DNA of 20,575 nt from Ruminococcaceae bacterium UBA1865 (lineage in GTDB: Bacteria > Bacillota > Clostridia > Oscillospirales > Acutalibacteraceae): the NCBI GenBank assembly GCA_002338255.1, contig DDHX01000048.1, forward strand, positions 16,329-36,903, written 5' to 3'. Below are positions 15,283-20,575 of this stretch, piece by piece; position 1 is the stretch's first letter, and each line of letters begins with the position of its first letter. Below the pieces are notes generated by a model. The model did not search any database. It saw only the letters and a list, made by a program, of their open reading frames with translations, and was not told the origin of the DNA. A program made the translations under genes and the position numbers.

Positions 15283-16167
15283 TCACATTTCATAATTTTC
15301 TGTTTTTATGCACTTATTGACGATAAGCGTAGTAAGGACACACAAAATCAAAAGAATCACAGAAAGAGCATCGCCATATCCATATTCGAACATTTGAAAG
15401 GAGCGGTGATACAAGTGAGATGCGATAACCTCCGTCTGATGGTTTGGCCCGCCGTAAGTCATGGTGTAAATCAAATCAAAGAATTTTAATGAACCAATAC
15501 TGTTCAGTATGATGCTGGTTTTAATCATCGGCTTGATCAGCGGTAAAGTGATATTCCAAATACATGTTATTTTGCTTGCTCCATCAATATAGGACGCTTC
15601 GTATAGGGAACCCGGAATCCCTTGAATTGCAGCCATGTATAAAATCATCGTACTGCCTGTGAATTCCCACAGACAAACAAAAGCAATACACCACATGGCG
15701 GACTTTGGGTCTACCAGCCACAGATGCTGTAAATTTGCAAGGCCAAGCGCTTTTAACAGATTGTTTAATGCGCCCATTGTAGGATTAAATATGCAAGCCC
15801 ATGTCAAGCCTACTGCGGCGGACGACAAAACTGCTGGCATATAAAAAATATTTTTAAAAACATTACTGAACTTAGGTAAGTTTGTTAAAGCGATTGCAAT
15901 AATTAAACCCAGCAATGATTGGCTTATCAAAGAAGTAACCAGAAAAAACAAAGTGTTCTTTAACGCGACAATAAATGTAGTGTCTAAAGTAAACATTCTA
16001 ATATATTGATTGAGACCAACAAATTTAGGGAGGGACAGTGCATCCCAAGAGAACAGGCTCAGTCCACATGCAATAATAATCGGTACGAGTAAAAATAAAA
16101 CAAATAAAATGATTGCCGGGCCAACAAATATTGCAATCATTTTTTTGTTGCGTAGTAGTTTATCCAT
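15283..16167 (-). CDS. MalF-type ABC sugar permease
   Basis: A 294-residue permease (BPD_transp_1) with a first membrane helix at about 12-36 and about five more. The ATPase-docking EAA loop is EASYIDGASKITCIWNITLP. The ATG at 16165-16167 follows GGGGG with 5-6 bases spacing; an ATG four codons earlier has no ribosome binding site. The stop lies 13 bases before the next permease start. Together the two permeases form the channel for an oligosaccharide delivered by the family-1 binding protein. Confidence 0.92.
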   Translation of the reverse strand: MDKLLRNKKMIAIFVGPAIILFVLFLLVPIIIACGLSLFSWDALSLPKFVGLNQYIRMFTLDTTFIVALKNTLFFLVTSLISQSLLGLIIAIALTNLPKFSNVFKNIFYMPAVLSSAAVGLTWACIFNPTMGALNNLLKALGLANLQHLWLVDPKSAMWCIAFVCLWEFTGSTMILYMAAIQGIPGSLYEASYIDGASKITCIWNITLPLIKPMIKTSIILNSIGSLKFFDLIYTMTYGGPNHQTEVIASHLYHRSFQMFEYGYGDALSVILLILCVLTTLIVNKCIKTENYEM

Positions 16168-16209
16168 AGCTACCCCCATAAACAGATATCAAATTCATAC
16201 TATTATTTG

Positions 16210-16255
16210 GACAACAAACAAGGTTAAGAATTTTTTCATAACCTTGTTTGTTGTC
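16210..16255. other. Perfect 17-bp intercistronic hairpin after the binding-protein gene
   Basis: Positions 16210-16226 are exactly complementary to 16239-16255, with a 12-base loop. It lies between the binding-protein stop (16275) and the first permease start (16167). On the minus strand no T-run follows, so it is more likely an mRNA-stabilising or ratio-setting element than a full terminator. Confidence 0.7.
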
Positions 16256-16274
16256 ATTCGACTTTTATTTCATA

Positions 16275-17618
16275 TTATCGGTTGCTTTGCGTATATTTTT
16301 GTAGTGCTGCAAAAGCATCTTTGGAAGAGCTGGTGCCTGAAACAATGGCTCCCATTGTGTTGTTGTATTCATCACCGATTTTTGCGCCAAGTGCTTCATC
16401 ATAAAATGTGAACATTCCGGTAGACGTTTTCATGCAGTCTGAAATAAATCCAAATTCTTTTGGGGCCTTGGCAAGGTCAATTTTGACAGTAGTCGTTGGA
16501 ATTTTACCTGCAATTTCTGCTGTTTGTTTTTCAAAATCGTCGCTTGTCAGGTATTTCAAAAATTCAATGGCTGCCTCTGGATTTTTGCAATTGTTGGAAA
16601 TCGCGACGTTATCCGTTTTAGCAAGCCACATATTTGCGTCACCTTTGCCGCTTTCAACTTTCGGGAATGTACACACGCCAATTTTGCCTTTTACTTTTGA
16701 ATCGGAACCGTTCAACTGACCAATCAGCCAGCTTCCCATCACCATCATTGCCGCCTGGCCGCTCTTCATATAAGCAGCTGCCTGGTCTTCGGAATCACCC
16801 AATGAACTGGGCTGAACATATCCTTTGTCGTACAGCTCTTTTACTTTTTCTCCCGCTGTTACAAAGGAAGAATCAGTCCAGTCTCCCTTACCGTCTGCTA
16901 TTGCTTGAAGGGGATCATTGCCGCCGAGTCTGTTGGAAAGATAGGCTGACAAAACCGCGATTGCCCATGTGTCATGACCGCTGATTGCAAGAGGATATAC
17001 GCCGGATTTTTTCAATTTATCGCAGACATCTAAAAATTCACTCCACGTAGTTGGGGCTTTCAGATTGTTTTTTTCGAAGATCTCCGTGTTATAGAATACG
17101 CAGCCTGCGGCTTCGTTCAGCGGAATACCATAAACTTTTTCGCCAAACTTTACCAAACTGAAACTGCTTTGATTGAAAGAATTTTTCCAAGCTGCATCTT
17201 TATCCAAATAAGGCGTCAAATCTATGTACCGGCCGCCGTCGACATATGTTTTCATCTTACCGGCACCTGCGGTTATCACTAAGTCCGGCATGGTGTTTGC
17301 TGCAGCCTGGGTATTCAATTTAGGGTAATATTGCTCCAATGTCGTGGACTGCATTTCAACCTGAATATCTTTGTGAGATGCGTTGAATGATTTAATTCCC
17401 TGATCATATAGTTTTGTCATCAAATCCGTGCTGGTGGCGGGATCATCCCAGAATGAAAATGTCAGCTTTACAGGTGCTGCTGCACTTCCTCCTGCGGCAG
17501 AATTAGTCGGAGTATTTGCTGCACCTCCCTGTGAACTGCTTGAACCGGCACATGCCGTAAAGGATGATATCAACAGAGCTGCGCTGAGTACACCTGCCAG
17601 TATGCGTTTGCTTTTCAT
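16275..17618 (-). CDS. Family-1 extracellular solute-binding lipoprotein
   Basis: A 447-residue sugar-binding lipoprotein (SBP_bac_1 type). The signal peptide ends at lipobox FTAC with Cys23 as the lipidated residue, then a Ser/Gly/Ala/Asn/Pro linker to about residue 47. The mature part has the usual marks of oligosaccharide binders: LTFSFWDDPA, INxA-like repeats, YGIPLNEAAGCVFYNTEIFEKN, TWSEFLDVCDKLKKSGVYPLAI, and a GQAAMMVMGSWLIGQL block. First gene of the minus-strand operon; CTCCTT on the plus strand at 17629-17634 is its AAGGAG. Likely ligand is a xylo- or arabinoxylo-oligosaccharide, judged from the downstream GH43 and divergent GH3 (inference). Confidence 0.92.
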   Translation of the reverse strand: MKSKRILAGVLSAALLISSFTACAGSSSSQGGAANTPTNSAAGGSAAAPVKLTFSFWDDPATSTDLMTKLYDQGIKSFNASHKDIQVEMQSTTLEQYYPKLNTQAAANTMPDLVITAGAGKMKTYVDGGRYIDLTPYLDKDAAWKNSFNQSSFSLVKFGEKVYGIPLNEAAGCVFYNTEIFEKNNLKAPTTWSEFLDVCDKLKKSGVYPLAISGHDTWAIAVLSAYLSNRLGGNDPLQAIADGKGDWTDSSFVTAGEKVKELYDKGYVQPSSLGDSEDQAAAYMKSGQAAMMVMGSWLIGQLNGSDSKVKGKIGVCTFPKVESGKGDANMWLAKTDNVAISNNCKNPEAAIEFLKYLTSDDFEKQTAEIAGKIPTTTVKIDLAKAPKEFGFISDCMKTSTGMFTFYDEALGAKIGDEYNNTMGAIVSGTSSSKDAFAALQKYTQSNR

Positions 17619-17641
17619 AATACATCTTCTCCTTATGACTT

Positions 17642-17664
17642 ATTATAACTTACCACAGTGGTAA
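17642..17664 (-). promoter_or_regulatory. Promoter -10 and overlapping operator of the GH43 operon
   Basis: A consensus TATAAT -10 (17642-17647, minus strand) is adjacent to a perfect 15-base dyad TTACCACAGTGGTAA (17650-17664), which fills the space where the -35 to -10 spacer should be. No good -35 is present. This placement is typical for a repressor operator; the symmetry suits a GntR- or LacI-type dimer. No such regulator is encoded in the window. Confidence 0.6.
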
Positions 17665-18078
17665 AATTATTCAAAAAAAATTCAGGCATGGTTCGTTTGT
17701 TGAATATTCAGCAATAAAATCAAAATGTATGTCTTTAATTTATGTAATCATTTTTTGCTCTAATATTACAAATTATTTCCAAAATTTTCTGGATTAGCTT
17801 TCATGATAAGAACAAACATTAATATATATCATAAAAATTAACACATTTTGCAATAATTGTTGTGGCTTTTAATCTAATCACATTATATGATAATCATTTC
17901 ATTTTTCAATATGCTTTCCTTATCATAGCAAGAAATGACCAATATTGAGCAAGGATTGATAAGACTTCTAAAAGGCAAAACGATAAGATAATAGTTAGTT
18001 CATCAGAACGTTTGAATAATAGTATCACATCATTTTTTGTAACAGATAAAGCATACCATATTCAATAAACGCAATTTT
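17665..18078. other. AT-rich divergent intergenic region
   Basis: About 410 bases between the binding-protein operon and the GH3 gene. Strongly AT-rich, no gene, no RNA gene and no clear repeat. I found no confident promoter for the GH3 gene and no match to a catabolite (cre) site. The length is ample for binding of an AraC-type activator. Confidence 0.6.
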
Positions 18079-18093
18079 ATGGAGGACTATTCA

Positions 18094-20268
18094 ATGACCA
18101 ATTTACCGGATTATAGAAATGAACAGTTAAGCTTTGAAGACAGAGCGCGTGACCTTGTTTCGCGCATGACTCTGGAGGAAAAAATATCTCAGATGCAGTA
18201 CGAGGCACCTGAAATTGAAAGGCTCGGCGTTCCAAGTTACAACTGGTGGTGTGAGGCTCTGCATGGTGTTGCACGCGCAGGGGTTTCCACCATGTTTCCG
18301 CAAGCCATCGGAATGGCTGCTACGTATGATCCGGAACTGATTGAAAAGGTAGCAGACATCATATCTACCGAAGGAAGGGCAAAATACCACGAATTTCAGC
18401 GAAAAGGAGATCATGACATCTATAAAGGACTTACCTTCTGGTCTCCAACCGTTAATATTGATCGCGATCCCCGTTGGGGACGTGGTCAGGAAACTTACGG
18501 AGAAGATCCCTATTTAACATCCAGGCTGGCAGTAGCCTTCGTTCAGGGAATTCAAGGCAAGGATAAGAAATATCTAAAAGCGGCCGCCTGCGCAAAACAT
18601 TTTGCAGCACACAGTGGTCCGGAAGCCGAGCGCCATGAATTCAATGCGGTTGTTTCTAAAAAAGATCTGTGGGAAACGTATCTTCCTGCATTTGAAGCGG
18701 CAATTCAGGAAGCAAAGGTCGCCGGGGTTATGGGAGCCTATAATATGATCAACAGCGAGCCCTGCTGTGGGAGTAAAACACTTCTGATAGATATTTTGCG
18801 TGACGAATTGAAATTTGATGGGTATGTGACTTCCGATTGCTGGGCTATTAAAGATTTTAACGAGAATCACAAGGTGACTAACAGTATTGAAGAATCTGCG
18901 GCACTTGCAGTGAAAAACGGCTGTGATCTCAACTGCGGCTGTGCTTACGCCAGCCTTTTGAAGGGATATCAAAAGGGTTTGGTCGGAGAACAGGAAATCG
19001 AAACTTCAGTCATTCGTTTGATGCTGCTGCGTATGCGGCTTGGCATGTTCGATAATCCGAAAAAAGTGCCATATGCTTCGATTCCATATGAAAAAAATGA
19101 TTGTGAGGAACATCGGCGCGTTGCGCTCGAGGTTGCAGAGAAATCACTCGTTTTACTGCGCAATAAAGATGGATTTCTGCCGCTTAACCGGGAAACGCTG
19201 AAATCAATTGCGGTCATTGGGCCAAATGCCAACAGCCGCGCTGCGCTTGAGGGCAATTATTGTGGAACCGCGTCAGAGTATCTTACTGTGCTTGAAGGAG
19301 TACGGGAGGCTGCCGGTCAAGACACAAGGATTTATTACGCAGAAGGCTGCCATCTTTTTAAAAACAGCATGAGCGGCCTATCGCAAAAATACGATCGGCT
19401 GACGGAAGCTGTCTCTGCCGCAGAACGGGCTGACGTTACAATTCTATGCCTTGGCCTTGATGCCGGGTTGGAAGGGGAAGACGGCGATACAGGCAACGAA
19501 TTTGCCTCTGGGGATAAACCCAATCTTGCTCTTCCCGGCACACAGCAGGAACTGTTGGAAGCCGTAATCGAAACCGGGAAGCCTGTCGTACTCGTTCTGT
19601 TTGCAGGCAGTGCTCTTGCGGTAAACTGGGCAGATGAATTTTCTCAGGCCATTGTGCAGGCATGGTATCCGGGCGGACAGGGAGGGCGCGCTGTCGCCTC
19701 GCTCCTGTTCGGTGACTATTCACCCAGCGGAAGACTTCCCATTACTTTTTACCGCTCGGAACAAGATTTGCCGGACTTTCATGACTATTCAATGGAAAAC
19801 CGAACCTACCGCTTTATGAAAACAAAACCGCTTTATCCATTCGGTTATGGACTGTCTTACACACGGTTCCAATATGAGCGCCCTGTTTTAAGTGAATCTG
19901 CCATTCTATCAGGCAGCGACATTGAAGTACAAAGTCAGGTTAAGAATACAGGAAAAGTGGCATCGGATGAAATTGTGCAACTCTACTTGCAGGATCTCGA
20001 AGCCTGTGTGCGTACACCAAAATGGCAGCTGGCCGGAATAAAACGGGTATTTTTGAAGCCGGGTGAAACAGCCAATCTTCATTTTACAATTACTGCACGT
20101 CAGATGGCACTGATTGATGAAAATGGAAATTGCATACTGGAACCGGGAAAATTCCGCATTTATATCGGTAGTAGTCAGCCGGATGAACGCAGCGAAGAAC
20201 TAACGGGTATTCCTGTATTATCGGCAGACTTCAACGTAACCGGTTCTCCGCAGGAGATGCAGCGCTGA
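18094..20268 (+). CDS. Glycoside hydrolase family 3, beta-xylosidase/beta-glucosidase-like
   Basis: A 724-residue cytoplasmic enzyme with no signal peptide. The N-terminal GH3 TIM barrel (about 20-310) contains NWWCEALHG, FPQAIGMAATYD, NIDRDPRWGRGQETYGEDP, AKHFAAHSGPE and the nucleophile Asp248 in YVTSDCWAI. The second alpha/beta domain (about 340-580) has the GLEGEDGDTGNEF segment that should supply the acid/base Glu. A fibronectin-III-like domain (about 610-710) follows. The NWWCEALHG and RDPRWGRGQE blocks are those of the xylan 1,4-beta-xylosidase branch, but beta-glucosidases are close. The start is ATG at 18094, 8 bases after GGAGG (18081-18085); an ATG at 18079 overlaps this ribosome binding site. 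Divergent from the GH43 operon, it probably finishes breakdown of the same oligosaccharide. Confidence 0.93.
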   Translation: MTNLPDYRNEQLSFEDRARDLVSRMTLEEKISQMQYEAPEIERLGVPSYNWWCEALHGVARAGVSTMFPQAIGMAATYDPELIEKVADIISTEGRAKYHEFQRKGDHDIYKGLTFWSPTVNIDRDPRWGRGQETYGEDPYLTSRLAVAFVQGIQGKDKKYLKAAACAKHFAAHSGPEAERHEFNAVVSKKDLWETYLPAFEAAIQEAKVAGVMGAYNMINSEPCCGSKTLLIDILRDELKFDGYVTSDCWAIKDFNENHKVTNSIEESAALAVKNGCDLNCGCAYASLLKGYQKGLVGEQEIETSVIRLMLLRMRLGMFDNPKKVPYASIPYEKNDCEEHRRVALEVAEKSLVLLRNKDGFLPLNRETLKSIAVIGPNANSRAALEGNYCGTASEYLTVLEGVREAAGQDTRIYYAEGCHLFKNSMSGLSQKYDRLTEAVSAAERADVTILCLGLDAGLEGEDGDTGNEFASGDKPNLALPGTQQELLEAVIETGKPVVLVLFAGSALAVNWADEFSQAIVQAWYPGGQGGRAVASLLFGDYSPSGRLPITFYRSEQDLPDFHDYSMENRTYRFMKTKPLYPFGYGLSYTRFQYERPVLSESAILSGSDIEVQSQVKNTGKVASDEIVQLYLQDLEACVRTPKWQLAGIKRVFLKPGETANLHFTITARQMALIDENGNCILEPGKFRIYIGSSQPDERSEELTGIPVLSADFNVTGSPQEMQR

Positions 20269-20318
20269 ATTGCGTGCGAATCTCCTACGTTTTTATGATT
20301 ATAAGATCTCCTCTTCAT

Positions 20319-20362
20319 AAACGAACCACTGCCGGCTAACGCCGGCAGTGGTTCGTTTTGGT
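20319..20362 (+). terminator. Terminator of the GH3 gene
   Basis: A perfect 18-bp stem (20319-20336 with 20341-20358) with a taac loop is followed by a short T-stretch. It lies about 50 bases after the GH3 stop. Confidence 0.85.
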
Positions 20363-20465
20363 AAATATGCGATTGGAAATGGAATAACATGCCGCTAAGA
20401 GTGGGGATGTTGTTCCCTTTTAATATGTATCGTTAAGTTTTTACTAATGGCCAACGTGCAGCTTC

Positions 20466-20503
20466 CGGAACTCCTGAGGGGAGCATCCGTTTTTTTTTTT
20501 TTT
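20466..20503 (+). terminator. Possible second hairpin with T-run near the contig end
   Basis: cgga (20466-20469) can pair with tccg (20486-20489) around an inner ctcc/ggag helix, followed by 14 T. The T-run passes straight into an A-run, so part of it may be a sequencing or assembly artefact. Confidence 0.3.
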
Positions 20504-20575
20504 AAAAAAAAAAAAAAACACAAAAGAAAAAAAAAAAAAAAACCAGTTTTTTTTTGTCCTTTTTTTTTTTTTTTT
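20490..20575. other. Homopolymer-rich contig end, probable artefact
   Basis: Fourteen T are followed by fifteen A, then further long A and T runs to the last base, with only a few other bases. This is not seen elsewhere in the window and looks like low-quality sequence or an assembly edge; no function is assigned. Confidence 0.7.

Noticed and set aside
17665..18078. Catabolite-repression (cre) site or consensus promoter before GH3
   Set aside because: Several AT-rich near-matches were seen, but none had both acceptable boxes and spacing or the cre core.
1..20575. CRISPR arrays, tRNA/rRNA genes, transposases, prophage genes, toxin-antitoxin or defence cassettes
   Set aside because: Looked for on both strands; no spaced direct repeats, no tRNA- or rRNA-like sequence and no protein of these classes were recognised.

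Overview
The window looks like a chromosomal segment of a low-to-moderate-GC Gram-positive anaerobe of the Clostridia, possibly an Oscillospiraceae/Ruminococcaceae relative. This rests on AGGAGG-type ribosome binding sites, two lipoprotein solute-binding proteins with lipoboxes, a YesM/YesN-type two-component pair, a HelD-like helicase end and many Rho-independent terminators. The species cannot be fixed from the sequence. The last ~85 bases are homopolymer runs typical of a poor contig end, so this is probably a draft or metagenomic contig.

Region 1 (1-3000) holds unrelated single genes. These are the 3' end of a HelD/UvrD-type helicase (+), a GC-rich non-coding block followed by an orphan perfect terminator hairpin, a small P-loop kinase of the 'DNA topology modulation'/FlaR-related type (+) with a 27-bp dyad against its -35 box, and a Vat/CatB-type hexapeptide acetyltransferase (-). 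The acetyltransferase has a good promoter and a possible 14-codon leader peptide in its mRNA leader.

Region 2 (3165-11606, + strand) is a sugar-sensing and uptake block. A YesN-like AraC-type response regulator and a YesM-like histidine kinase overlap by ATGA and end in a terminator. They are followed by a four-gene ABC importer in the same order as E. coli ytfQ-ytfR-ytfT-yjfF (galactofuranose type). A strong hairpin with a T-run lies between the binding-protein gene and the ATPase gene and probably sets their expression ratio.

Region 3 (11627-12479) holds an AhpD/carboxymuconolactone decarboxylase-like gene (-) with its own promoter.

Region 4 (12595-20359) is a hemicellulose-oligosaccharide locus. 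A minus-strand operon encodes a family-1 binding protein, two MalF/MalG-type permeases with no ATPase, and a cytoplasmic GH43 enzyme. A cytoplasmic GH3 beta-xylosidase-like enzyme is read divergently. The likely logic is that extracellular xylan or arabinoxylan fragments are imported intact and cut inside the cell by GH43 and GH3. The Ytf-type importer may bring in a free furanose such as arabinofuranose or galactofuranose. No complete novel defence, mobile or CRISPR system was found. The most interesting leads are regulatory: the leader peptide before the Vat-like gene, the intercistronic attenuator and hairpins, two operator-like dyads, and two GC-rich structured intergenic blocks.
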